Notes: generated by a model not told the origin, from the sequence alone. 14,448 bases of DNA from Chloracidobacterium sp. UBA6041 (GCA_002427845.1 DIYZ01000292.1:1438-15885), one strand, 5' to 3'. Shown: positions 1 to 7,200, numbered from the stretch's first letter. Program-made: numbers and translations.

Positions 1-17
1 TCAGAAGACCTGAAGCT

Positions 18-1022
18 TCAGTCGTATAATTCTCCGACCAAATCTGACCAAGCCTTTTGCTCGCGCTCAGGGCTAAAGAGTGAGGCCAAATTCTTAATCC
101 GCTCTCTCAGTTCCGCGAGATACTCCGGAGAAGTTTCCACGCGTGTCAATAGTCGTGCAAGCTGTTTAGTATTGCCTACCTCAAAATAGCCAGGATAATC
201 TGCGCCCAGAATGCCAACATTGCCATCAATACGCGAGGCGAGAATAGGAACGGAACCTACGATCGCTTCTGACAACACGTTGGCCCCGCCCTCCATGCGG
301 GATGAGAGAACACAAAGAGAACTCTTTGCCAAGATTCGACCAACGCGCCAGCGCGGCTGCTCGCCCAGCCACAGATAGCGCTGATTGAGACGCATCTCCT
401 TGCGCGCACTGGCCGCCATTGTGTCAGTCATTTCGCCGCCGACTTGCAAGACACGAATCCTTGACGAATCAGGCAGTAACCGCGCCGCCAAGGCGGTACG
501 AAAAGGATCCTTCACAGCACGCAGGTGGCCGATTACACATACGTCAAAGCTGCCGTTGAATCGTTCACTAGCTTTAGAATTGCTTGCCTTCCTTCTCGCT
601 GCCCTGTCGCTCGTATCTGTCCGTACCTGCCTGGCTTCAACCGACTGATAGATTACACACGTCTTGCCTCGCAAACTTGGCTGCAGTTCTTCGATGGCTT
701 TCGGTTGTAATACGACAATCTTTGTCGCTATCTCCATGGACTTCTGCGCCGGATGATTGGTGCGAATATCGCGATAGAGATCTGTTCCGGTAAGAGTGAC
801 GATGATCGGGTCTTCGGGGTTCTGGCGCCGAAAGTCCATGATTGACTGATGGCTGCGCCGAGCGTGTAAAGCTATTAGCAGATCATACGGTTTACCGTCG
901 TACGTTTGTGAAATCGTGACGCGGTTGCCAAGTCGACTGAGAATCTTTGCCCAGCGAAGCGCAGTAATGCGGTTTCCGTAGCGTGAGTCCGGCGGCGCCG
1001 GAGTGACTATGCCAATCCTCAT
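18..1022 (-). CDS. senB: Selenosugar synthase SenB (TIGR04348-type glycosyltransferase)
   Basis: This is a cytoplasmic GT-B glycosyltransferase. Characterised SenB enzymes join selenophosphate to a UDP-sugar to make the selenosugar that SenA then uses. The N-terminus (MRIGIVTPAPPDSRYGN) and the later TGTDLYRDI stretch are typical of the TIGR04348/SenB family. The donor-site region EGGANVLSEA lies at about residues 244-253, with its two glutamates in the usual GT-B positions. The protein is about 334 residues long, a normal family length. A longer ORF opens at 1064, but that start lies inside senA. The ATG at 1022 is 11 bases after the senA stop, has an AGGA box just upstream and restores the conserved N-terminus, so I chose it. 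Gene adjacency with senA strongly supports the call. The stop codon sits inside a perfect 12-bp palindrome at 10-21. The next operon gene would lie beyond the window edge. Confidence 0.87.
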   Translation of the reverse strand: MRIGIVTPAPPDSRYGNRITALRWAKILSRLGNRVTISQTYDGKPYDLLIALHARRSHQSIMDFRRQNPEDPIIVTLTGTDLYRDIRTNHPAQKSMEIATKIVVLQPKAIEELQPSLRGKTCVIYQSVEARQVRTDTSDRAARRKASNSKASERFNGSFDVCVIGHLRAVKDPFRTALAARLLPDSSRIRVLQVGGEMTDTMAASARKEMRLNQRYLWLGEQPRWRVGRILAKSSLCVLSSRMEGGANVLSEAIVGSVPILASRIDGNVGILGADYPGYFEVGNTKQLARLLTRVETSPEYLAELRERIKNLASLFSPEREQKAWSDLVGELYD

Positions 1023-1033
1023 TCTTCCTATGT

Positions 1034-2416
1034 CTACAGCGCACAGGTGCGGAACCCCGCCCATACGTCGCGTCTGTCAGGTGTGTAGAAGTTTCGATAG
1101 GTGTTATGAATGACGCGCGAACGAGTCACCCAACAACCGCCGCGAAGCACCTTGTGATCCCCAAACCAAGGCTCCGAATATTCTTTGTAAGGTCCAGGGA
1201 TAAAGCCGGGATATGGCTTGAAATCGCTTGCCGTCCATTCCCATACGTTGCCGATCATTTGCCGGCATCCGAACGCGCTATCACCCGCGGACAGCGCGTC
1301 AACGGGGAGGCATCCCATCGCGCGCCAATCAAGATTTGCCCGTTCGGGAGTAGGCGAATCGTCGCCCCAGGGATATCGTCGTTTGTCCGTTGTAATGCCT
1401 CGACCTCCGGCTGTTAGCTCCGCACTCGCCGCCAGCTCCCATTCCGCTTCCGCCGGCAGGCGCCGGCCGGACCAGCGGCAGTAAGCATCAGCCTCATACC
1501 AGCTGACATGGATGATGGGCAGGCGCTCATCAAGTCTGACCCATTCATCGAAGTTGCGGCGCAACCAGCGACCACTTCCCTCGACGCGCCAGTAGACCGG
1601 ATGTTCGGCGGCGACGCTCGTCCGCCATTTCCAGCCTTCCGCCGTCCAGAGTTCGCTTCTGCGATAGCCGCCGTCTTCCACGAACTGCTTGAATTCACCA
1701 TTGGTCACGGCGGTTTTCGAGATCGCAAAAGCGCCAATCTCAACCTCGTGTGCGAGCTGTTCGTTATCAAAGACGAAACCTTGTTGGGAAGGGCTTCCGA
1801 GAGTGAATTTGCCGCGAGGTATTTCCGCGTCGTCTGACAAGTCGGTTTGAGTAACGGGCGGATTTGTTTCCGGCAACTGTCCCTCGTTAGCTAGTCCAAC
1901 CTTCTCGGCCTGCTTGCCCGCGATGCCAATTGTGGGCGCGGGATAGCTCAGAGTCTGACGCGTGTAAGTGATCGCCTCGTCGTGCATCTGCTCGTGTAGC
2001 AACACCAAATTTAGGAAATAGTCTTCATCGAAGCCATCGGCATCTCTCAGGGTGTGGCTCTGGCAACTGGCTTGGTCGATTACCCGCTCAAGAACTTGCG
2101 CCATGTAGGCCAGCGTTTCGTCTCTCTCAAGTAGTGGCAAATCCCACCGCGTGTCGTGGGCGACGCGCGCTGAATCGTAAAGCTCGTCGCCGTGTTTGAG
2201 AATCGGCTCCTGGCTTCCGAGGTGACGTAAGACCCAGAACTCTTGGAACCATGCCAGGTGACCAATCTCCCAAAGCAGAGGATTCACGATCGGCAAGCGC
2301 GGCCCAATCAGTTGCTCCTCGCTAAGATCGGACACCAACTCGACCGTCCGCGCGCGAGCCTCCTTCAGCGCTTCAATCAATTGAGCGTTCGTAACTCTTG
2401 CTTGCGCCGTCAACAC
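1034..2416 (-). CDS. senA: Selenoneine synthase SenA (EgtB-like non-heme iron enzyme)
   Basis: Predicted to couple hercynine to the SenB selenosugar by oxidative C-Se bond formation, giving selenoneine after cleavage. An N-terminal DinB-like helical domain (about residues 10-160) supplies the likely iron-binding triad: His53 in GHLAWFQ, and His141 and His145 in LHEQMHDE. A C-terminal FGE-sulfatase/formylglycine-like domain (about 200-458) contains the SWYEADAYCRW, GNVWEWT and VLRGGCW motifs and ends in GFRTCAL. This architecture is shared with ergothioneine EgtB; the adjoining SenB-type glycosyltransferase and the SenA-like C-terminal half favour SenA. The length, 460 residues, fits. The start is GTG, with a GAGG box seven bases upstream; there is no in-frame ATG before residue 105. 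It lies 54 bases after the flavoenzyme gene. The main alternative is a true EgtB, which would normally be with egtD, and no egtD is visible here. Confidence 0.85.
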   Translation of the reverse strand: MLTAQARVTNAQLIEALKEARARTVELVSDLSEEQLIGPRLPIVNPLLWEIGHLAWFQEFWVLRHLGSQEPILKHGDELYDSARVAHDTRWDLPLLERDETLAYMAQVLERVIDQASCQSHTLRDADGFDEDYFLNLVLLHEQMHDEAITYTRQTLSYPAPTIGIAGKQAEKVGLANEGQLPETNPPVTQTDLSDDAEIPRGKFTLGSPSQQGFVFDNEQLAHEVEIGAFAISKTAVTNGEFKQFVEDGGYRRSELWTAEGWKWRTSVAAEHPVYWRVEGSGRWLRRNFDEWVRLDERLPIIHVSWYEADAYCRWSGRRLPAEAEWELAASAELTAGGRGITTDKRRYPWGDDSPTPERANLDWRAMGCLPVDALSAGDSAFGCRQMIGNVWEWTASDFKPYPGFIPGPYKEYSEPWFGDHKVLRGGCWVTRSRVIHNTYRNFYTPDRRDVWAGFRTCAL

Positions 2417-2470
2417 CGTCTGCCCTCACTCAGCCATAGCGGAAAAATAAAAGAATTTCATGGTCTGCAC

Positions 2471-3859
2471 CTATTCAGCCATCGCTTTAAACAGATTGTT
2501 GAGTGACTCTGCCAGCGTAGGGTGCGCGAATATAGCATCCCTGAGAACCGTGTAAGGCAAGTGAGCCATCATTGCAATCTCAAACATGGCCATCAACTCA
2601 CCGCCTTCGATGCCAAGGACAGCGCAGCCCAGAATTTGTTTCGTTTTGGCGTCAACAATGGCCTTCATGAAGCCGCAAGTCTCGCTCATCTCAATGGCCC
2701 TCGCGACGCTACTCATCGGCAACTTCGCCACGAGAACGTCCAAACCTTGATTGCTGGCTTCTGTCTCGGTGATTCCAATCCGGCCGAGCTGCGGATCAAT
2801 GAAGACTGTGTAAGGAACCAGCCGGCCCTTCGTTGTCGCATGGCTGCCTTCAATCAGGTTCGTGCGAAGGATGCGAAAGTCGTCGTAAGAAATGTGCGTA
2901 AAGGCGGGGCCACCTTTGACATCACCCAAAGCATAGATTCCCGCTACGTTAGTCTCGAGTTGATCGTTCACTTTGATAAAACCATGCTCGTCAGTTTCCA
3001 CTCCGGCCGACTGCAGGTTGAGCCGGTCGCTATTGGGTCGCCGTCCCACCGCAACCAGCAAATGAGATCCTTTTAGTGTAGTCTCACTTTTTGGTGTCCT
3101 CACGATCAGGTTTACACTGGTATCGTCCCCTTGAGCGCGCAATACCTGAGAGTTCAACAGCACTTTGATGCCATCTTCCTCCAGTATCCTTGCTACTTCG
3201 TCAGCCACGTCCGGGTCTTCGTGCCTCAGCAAATGATCCCCGCGATGAATAATCGTTACTTGACTACCAAAGCGGCGAAACATCTGGCCGAATTCCAGAC
3301 CAACGTAGCCGCCGCCCATCACCAGCAGATGCTCAGGGAGTATTTCGAGTTCCATAATGGAAGTCGAATCTAAAGTTGCTACCGTATCCAAGCCTGGAAC
3401 GGTTGGCTCTGCCGGACGCGCGCCTGTGTTGATGAAGATCTTTTCCGCCGTAACCAGACGCATCCCACCTTCACTTAAGATAATCTCAAGCGATTTTGGA
3501 CCGTTGAACCGGGCCTCGCCTTTAAGTAAATCAAGCCCTTGAGTCTTCTCGATGTTCTTGAGCCCACCCTCGCGAAAGCTTTCAACGATTTTCTGCTTGC
3601 GCTTGCGGACTGCGGACATACTGACCTTCACAGGTCCACTATCGACACCATAATCCTCACTTCGCCTCGACAGATACGCTACGCGCGCGCTTGCTACCAT
3701 TGTCTTGGTGGGCGTGCAACCCACATTCACGCAAGTGCCGCCAATGTCGCCACGCTCGACAATGGCCGTTTTCCATCCGCCTTTGGCGAGAGCTATCGAA
3801 AGCGGTGCACCTCCCTGACCTGAGCCAATCACAATCGCATCATAAGCTTCAGCTTGCAT
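2471..3859 (-). CDS. FAD-dependent pyridine nucleotide-disulfide oxidoreductase (mercuric reductase-like)
   Basis: A cytoplasmic two-dinucleotide-fold flavoprotein of the glutathione reductase/MerA/lipoamide dehydrogenase class, 462 residues. Visible features, numbered from the chosen ATG, are: FAD-binding GSGQGG at 12-17; the redox-active CVNVGC with Cys43 and Cys48; the NAD(P)H-binding GGGYVGLEFG near 170-185; the second FAD motif IYALGDV; and a C-terminal HPT with the family's catalytic histidine. There is no N-terminal heavy-metal domain and no C-terminal vicinal cysteine pair, so it is probably not a true mercuric reductase although databases often name this group so. The ATG at 3859 follows GGAG by six bases; a TTG at 3865 is less likely. 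It sits between the methyltransferase (45-bp gap) and senA (54-bp gap) in one apparent operon. A role in reducing thiol, selenol or selenium-sulfur substrates is inference. Confidence 0.85.
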   Translation of the reverse strand: MQAEAYDAIVIGSGQGGAPLSIALAKGGWKTAIVERGDIGGTCVNVGCTPTKTMVASARVAYLSRRSEDYGVDSGPVKVSMSAVRKRKQKIVESFREGGLKNIEKTQGLDLLKGEARFNGPKSLEIILSEGGMRLVTAEKIFINTGARPAEPTVPGLDTVATLDSTSIMELEILPEHLLVMGGGYVGLEFGQMFRRFGSQVTIIHRGDHLLRHEDPDVADEVARILEEDGIKVLLNSQVLRAQGDDTSVNLIVRTPKSETTLKGSHLLVAVGRRPNSDRLNLQSAGVETDEHGFIKVNDQLETNVAGIYALGDVKGGPAFTHISYDDFRILRTNLIEGSHATTKGRLVPYTVFIDPQLGRIGITETEASNQGLDVLVAKLPMSSVARAIEMSETCGFMKAIVDAKTKQILGCAVLGIEGGELMAMFEIAMMAHLPYTVLRDAIFAHPTLAESLNNLFKAMAE

Positions 3860-3904
3860 GACCAACTCCCACTCTGTGCCGCACAGTCCTTACCCTGCCA
3901 GACC

Positions 3905-4762
3905 CTATTGTTTTCGCGCCGTCACAATGATCATTTGCGCTGGAATGCTCATCTGGCCGTTCGAAAAGAACTCCCGTACTGCTTCCTGCGCTTCTTGTGC
4001 CAGAAGATCCTTTTGGACCGGAGAAAGCATGGCCAACTTTTCACGGAGCGTTCCGGAAGTCTCCGCGCGCAGCTCCCAAAACTGCTCTGGCGAGATTGGC
4101 GCACCAATCTGAAACTTAAGCACTCGCTCCTTAACCTCATTCGCGCCGGCCTCTCTCAAAATGCCGGCCAGAGCACCGGGTTTGGCGAAGCGAAAAGCGC
4201 CTGGAGTATTCGGGTCAGCGGGTGCAACGTCAAAGTAGCGCGCTGTAACGTCGGTAATCAGATAGGAAAACGGATTGAGTTCGCTTTTGTCCCAGACGAC
4301 AAACGACATCGCCGCGCCGGATTTTGTTACCCGCAGCATCTCGCGCAAGGCAGCAAGGGGATCGGGAAAGAACATTACTCTGAGTCTACAAACAACGGCA
4401 TCGAATGATTCGCTTTCGAAGGGCAGCGAGTCAGCCGCACATTGCCTGAACAGCACGTTCGTTAGTCCGCGCCGCTGGCCTTCCCTCTCGGCCGCGAAGA
4501 CCATTTCTGCGGTTGCATCAGTACACGTCACCGAGCCAGTTGGGCCAACTATTCCGGCGATAGTCAATGAAGGCTCGCCCGCACCACCGGCGACATCAAG
4601 GACCGACTGTCCTGCAACGATGCCAGCCTCGTCGATGAGTGCCTGGGTGACGGGACTGAACATCGAGCGAATGGTATCGCTGTGCTTTTGCCAGTAGGCA
4701 GCCGACTCGTGCCACTCTTGCAGGACCGCATCACTCCGAATTGTGCTCATTTCTGAAGACAT
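3905..4762 (-). CDS. Class I SAM-dependent methyltransferase (UbiE/Methyltransf_11-like)
   Basis: A soluble Rossmann-fold methyltransferase of about 285 residues. SAM-binding motif I is VLDVAGGAGE at about residues 54-63. The acidic motif II region is VTCTDATAEM, and a motif near SFDAVVCRL is followed by LREMLRVTKSG, as in UbiE-like enzymes. The substrate cannot be read from the sequence. It is not EgtD: the histidine-trimethylating family has a different motif layout. The ORF stays open to 4831 but then overlaps the decayed gene at 4779-5040. The ATG at 4762 was chosen because the conserved part begins shortly after it; the ATG at 4750 is also possible, and neither has a strong Shine-Dalgarno. 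It is the first intact gene of the senAB-containing run. A role in methylating a selenium or sulfur metabolite is possible but only inferred from position. Confidence 0.8.
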   Translation of the reverse strand: MSSEMSTIRSDAVLQEWHESAAYWQKHSDTIRSMFSPVTQALIDEAGIVAGQSVLDVAGGAGEPSLTIAGIVGPTGSVTCTDATAEMVFAAEREGQRRGLTNVLFRQCAADSLPFESESFDAVVCRLRVMFFPDPLAALREMLRVTKSGAAMSFVVWDKSELNPFSYLITDVTARYFDVAPADPNTPGAFRFAKPGALAGILREAGANEVKERVLKFQIGAPISPEQFWELRAETSGTLREKLAMLSPVQKDLLAQEAQEAVREFFSNGQMSIPAQMIIVTARKQ

Positions 4763-4778
4763 TATCTCTGCGTCCGAG

Positions 4779-5040
4779 TCATTTCTTACGTCGCCAATGA
4801 CTTTCACTGTCAAGCTCAAAGTCCTTTCCATGTTCCGCCAGTTCGAAAACTTCTACGAACTCGTCCGGTCCCAGTATCTTGTACGTCTCGCGGGCCCGAT
4901 ATCCCGGCGGGAATGCTCTGTATGCCTGTTGTGCGATAGTCGCCGATGTCATTTCTGCATCGCGAAGGGTTACTGCGAATAGAGTGTGTACCTTGCGGCT
5001 GTCCCAATTCGCAGCCCTACCAAGCCGGCAAAGGAAAGGG
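4779..5040 (-). pseudogene. 3' remnant of a soluble protein gene (DUF1579-like C-terminus)
   Basis: The last 45 codons or so (4779-4916) encode an ordered, acidic-rich segment running through GYRARETYKILGPDEF and ending in HWRRKK. It resembles the C-terminal beta strands of DUF1579-like or other lipocalin-type proteins. The open frame continues to 5186, but everything beyond about 5060 is antisense to a more convincing plus-strand membrane protein. There is no credible N-terminus, hydrophobic core or start signal, so I read this as the 3' end of a gene lost by rearrangement. The left boundary is the stop codon; the right boundary is approximate. The family assignment rests on resemblance only. 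Confidence 0.4.
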
Positions 5041-5064
5041 TAATGACTAACACCGCTGACAAAC

Positions 5065-5229
5065 ATGACCACGATTGTTCTTTGGTCAACCGCTTGGGCT
5101 TTAGCCCTTATAGCCAGCGCAATCTTGCTCAAAGGTAATCCAGCCAAAGAGTGGGGCCAGGCGGCTCTCTTCATTGGGGCGCTCACAGTCGTTCTATGGC
5201 AAGGTCAACGACTATCTTGCCGTCGCTAG
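5065..5229 (+). CDS. Small two-helix membrane protein, unknown function
   Basis: A 54-residue ORF starting MTTIVLWSTAWALALIASAI. It has two hydrophobic segments (about residues 4-22 and 33-45), separated by a polar KGNPAKEWGQ turn and followed by a basic tail ending SCRR. This helical hairpin is hard to explain as a shadow of the poorly organised minus-strand frame. It is the only convincing plus-strand gene in the window. It ends 16 bases from the end of the convergent transporter gene. There is no good Shine-Dalgarno right before the ATG. A purine-rich AAGGAAAGGG lies before another ATG at 5043, which opens an overlapping 31-codon frame in a different phase (5043-5138) that could couple translation into this gene. 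The protein family is not recognised. Confidence 0.55.
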   Translation: MTTIVLWSTAWALALIASAILLKGNPAKEWGQAALFIGALTVVLWQGQRLSCRR

Positions 5230-5245
5230 CCCTGAAAGAAAAACC

Positions 5246-5893
5246 TCAAGGGCATTCGTCGTCACAGCAGGTCTCGCCGCGTAGTCCCTCGATACCTTCC
5301 TTCACGATAATTGGCACCATGATGAGAGCCGCAACAGGATCGGCCCACCACCAGCCAACCAGCGCGTTCAGTAAGAGACCGGCAAGCAGGATGGCCGAAA
5401 GATAGGTACAAAGCTCCGTCTGTTTTGAATCAGCCATCAGGGCGCCACTCTTTATGCCTCGGGCTACCTTTCTCTTGGAGCGAACGAGCAATGGCATAAC
5501 AATTAGAGATGCGATAGCCAGGACAATGCCGGGGATGCTCGCGCGCGGTTGTTCGCGCCATATCAGCGATTTGATTGAGTCATAGCTGACATACGCAGCC
5601 AGCAAGAGGAACAAGACACCGACAATGCGGATCGTAACTGCCTCGACTCGTTCCCGGCGTGACTCGTCTGCGTCCAAATGTAGCCGCCAAAGCAGAGCTG
5701 CACCAGAGGTGACTTCGATCAGGCTGTCAAACCCAAAACCGACCAGCGCAATGCTACCCGCCATTAGACCAGCCACGACTGCTATGAGTCCCTCTAGGCT
5801 GTTATAGGCAATTGTGAAGTATTCGAGCCTCCGGCCTTTGGTGACCAACTTCGAACGTTCAATTCTGGCCAGACTAATTATCTGCTCACTCAT
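5246..5893 (-). CDS. CDF-like cation transporter with Cys-rich C-terminus
   Basis: An inner-membrane cation-diffusion-facilitator-like protein (TMEM163-type subgroup), 215 residues with about six hydrophobic helices. Conserved stretches include YNSLEG, VGFGFDSLIEV (helix 2 acidic positions), MADSKQTELC and GWWWADP. It has no long cytoplasmic C-terminal metal-sensing domain and ends instead in GETCCDDECP, three cysteines and several acids that could bind a soft metal. The ATG at 5893 follows GGAG by eight bases, so I preferred it to the in-frame GTG at 5908. Its start codon shares one base with the stop of the 27-codon leader ORF (TGATG), which implies translational coupling. Transport is probably export of a divalent metal by proton exchange, as in the family; the metal is unknown. 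Confidence 0.8.
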   Translation of the reverse strand: MSEQIISLARIERSKLVTKGRRLEYFTIAYNSLEGLIAVVAGLMAGSIALVGFGFDSLIEVTSGAALLWRLHLDADESRRERVEAVTIRIVGVLFLLLAAYVSYDSIKSLIWREQPRASIPGIVLAIASLIVMPLLVRSKRKVARGIKSGALMADSKQTELCTYLSAILLAGLLLNALVGWWWADPVAALIMVPIIVKEGIEGLRGETCCDDECP

Positions 5894-5976
5894 CACGACA
5901 TCTCCCACTCACGCTGACAGAGAAGTAAAACAAAACCATAACGGTCACCATAATCCGCAAGGTTGTCAGTGGTCAT
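5893..5976 (-). CDS. 27-residue leader ORF coupled to the cation transporter
   Basis: A short ORF beginning MTTDNLADYGDRYGF and ending CQREWEMS. It has one of the best ribosome binding sites in the window, AGGAGGA at 5979-5985, two bases before its ATG. Its TGA stop overlaps the transporter ATG by one base. The combination of strong initiation and a TGATG overlap is typical of translational coupling or a regulatory leader peptide. It contains one Cys near the end and no signal or membrane segment of normal length. It may be a real micro-protein or only a translation-delivery device. Its sequence matches no family I know. Confidence 0.5.
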   Translation of the reverse strand: MTTDNLADYGDRYGFVLLLCQREWEMS

Positions 5977-5987
5977 GGTCCTCCTGA

Positions 5988-6027
5988 CGCGAAGTGTTGT
6001 CATGGCCTTTTCCGGAAGAACTTCGCG
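5988..6027 (-). promoter_or_regulatory. Stem-loop in the 5' leader of the transporter transcript
   Basis: The sequences CGCGAAGT (5988-5995) and ACTTCGCG (6020-6027) form a perfect 8-bp stem with a 24-base loop. The stem ends two bases upstream of the AGGAGGA ribosome binding site of the leader ORF, so folding could affect ribosome loading. A possible promoter lies farther upstream on the minus strand, with a CATAAT -10-like box near 6033-6038. No known riboswitch consensus is recognised. Confidence 0.4.
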
Positions 6028-6223
6028 CTATCTTCATTATGCAATTGGTGTCCTGTGAGCATTAAGGTCGATTGCGGTTACACGACGTTTGCCTGAGAAG
6101 CACTTTGGTCACGTGAGGCAATAGGAACTACATCTTCATTCCCAGCGGTGACTCGATGGGCCGCAGGTTTTGTAAAAGCCAATGGGCGCTAAACTGAGAA
6201 TGTCTTCCTCCATTCGATTAATT

Positions 6224-7099
6224 TTAGGGTTTAGGAATATCGTGGTTAGGTTTTAGTAAGTCCCCGTCCAAATACTTGATCAATACTACCTCGTTGTGAC
6301 GCTCGTTATAGATCATCTCGTCCATCAGGTTGCTCGCGATTAGGATGCCAAACCCGCCGGGCCTCAGGCCTAGTTCAGTTCGCACCTTCTGATGATGGAG
6401 CGGGTCGCCCTCTGGGTTGAGAATAGCGGCGTGATTGAGCGATTCAATGAGGAAGCCTTCACCCGGATCCTTTATGCGATAGATAATGACGCGTGGCGTG
6501 TGGATATAGCCGACCTCAACACACTTCTTGGGATCGTTCTTTCCACCATACTCTATAGCGTTGCGAAGCATCTCGCGAAAAGCATAGATGACATTGTCAC
6601 GCGTTTCGCGCGGCAAATCGGTTTTCAGTTGTGACATCAGCCTTTCCAGCGGATCGATCGCGGCGGGATCACAAGGCACCCGGAGTTCTATCCATTCGGG
6701 CCGTGCTGACAGAACCTCGATATTAGTATCCGGCGGGTTGAGTTCGAGAGCCGACTCGACGGCTGAAAGTAGTTGTTGCATCTCAAAGGGCTTGCTCAGG
6801 AAATCACATGCCTGATCGCGGAGGGCGCTGATCGCTGTCTCCGGGGTATTGAGCGCCGACATGATGATCACCCGCAAATTCTCGTTGTGCTCGCGGAGCT
6901 GCGATAGCATGGTTAGACCATCCATGCCCGGCATCATCACGTCGAGCAAAGCCAGATCAATCTTCTCTGCTGCTATAAGTTCCAAGCCTTGGAGTGCATC
7001 GTCGGCAGTGAGTACGTCGTAGCCCTTATGCGCCAGAGCGGAACGGATCAAATCCTGCAACTCTGGGTTATCGTCCACGACTAGAATCTTCGAGACCAT
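6224..7099 (-). CDS. Response regulator with C-terminal anti-sigma-type ATPase domain
   Basis: A 291-residue cytoplasmic signalling protein. The N-terminal receiver domain (about 3-120) has the acidic pair Asp9/Asp10, phospho-acceptor Asp53 in LLDVMMPG, Ser81 in the switch position and Lys103 in SKPFE. The C-terminal domain (about 150-285) is a GHKL ATPase of the RsbW/SpoIIAB type: N-box with Glu175 and Asn180 (REMLRNAIEYGG), G1 box DPGEGF at 211-216 and GGFGI at 248-252. There is no dimerisation/His-phosphotransfer region, so it is not a sensor kinase. Such fusions usually control a serine-kinase/anti-sigma output by phosphorylation. The SpoIIE-type phosphatase at 8781-11210 is a plausible partner, although no STAS antagonist or sigma factor is in the window. 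There is no Shine-Dalgarno; a TATAGT box at 7107-7112 suggests a leaderless mRNA. Confidence 0.88.
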   Translation of the reverse strand: MVSKILVVDDNPELQDLIRSALAHKGYDVLTADDALQGLELIAAEKIDLALLDVMMPGMDGLTMLSQLREHNENLRVIIMSALNTPETAISALRDQACDFLSKPFEMQQLLSAVESALELNPPDTNIEVLSARPEWIELRVPCDPAAIDPLERLMSQLKTDLPRETRDNVIYAFREMLRNAIEYGGKNDPKKCVEVGYIHTPRVIIYRIKDPGEGFLIESLNHAAILNPEGDPLHHQKVRTELGLRPGGFGILIASNLMDEMIYNERHNEVVLIKYLDGDLLKPNHDIPKP

Positions 7100-7106
7100 A
7101 ATCTAT

Positions 7107-7112
7107 ACTATA
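7107..7112 (-). promoter_or_regulatory. Possible -10 box (TATAGT) for a leaderless response regulator mRNA
   Basis: TATAGT lies seven bases upstream of the response regulator ATG. Transcription would therefore start at or within a base or two of the A of the ATG, and the gene has no ribosome binding site. No well-spaced -35 box is visible; TTGTTC is 21 bases upstream. Confidence 0.35.
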
Positions 7113-7200
7113 GCAGCGTAATCTCAGACGACTGAACAATGGCTATTTATGTCACCATTCACGCAGGGCCTCACGCCAGATTTTCGACGGTCGCCTGCGC

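Noticed and set aside
10..21. Perfect 12-bp palindrome CTGAAGCTTCAG at the senB stop as a terminator
   Set aside because: No loop and no T-run; too near the window edge to judge.
1034..2416. Ergothioneine synthase EgtB
   Set aside because: The same fold, but the overlapping-style pairing with a SenB-type glycosyltransferase and absence of egtD favour SenA; kept as the alternative.
2471..3859. True mercuric reductase (merA) and a mercury resistance operon
   Set aside because: No HMA domain, no C-terminal cysteine pair, and no merR, merT or merP nearby.
3854..4408. Plus-strand 184-codon frame over the methyltransferase gene
   Set aside because: Antisense to a clear methyltransferase; translation is Cys/Arg/Leu-rich without domain order.
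6136..6213. 25-residue minus-strand ORF just after the response regulator gene
   Set aside because: Starts 10 bases past the stop but has no ribosome binding site or recognisable sequence; possible but unsupported.
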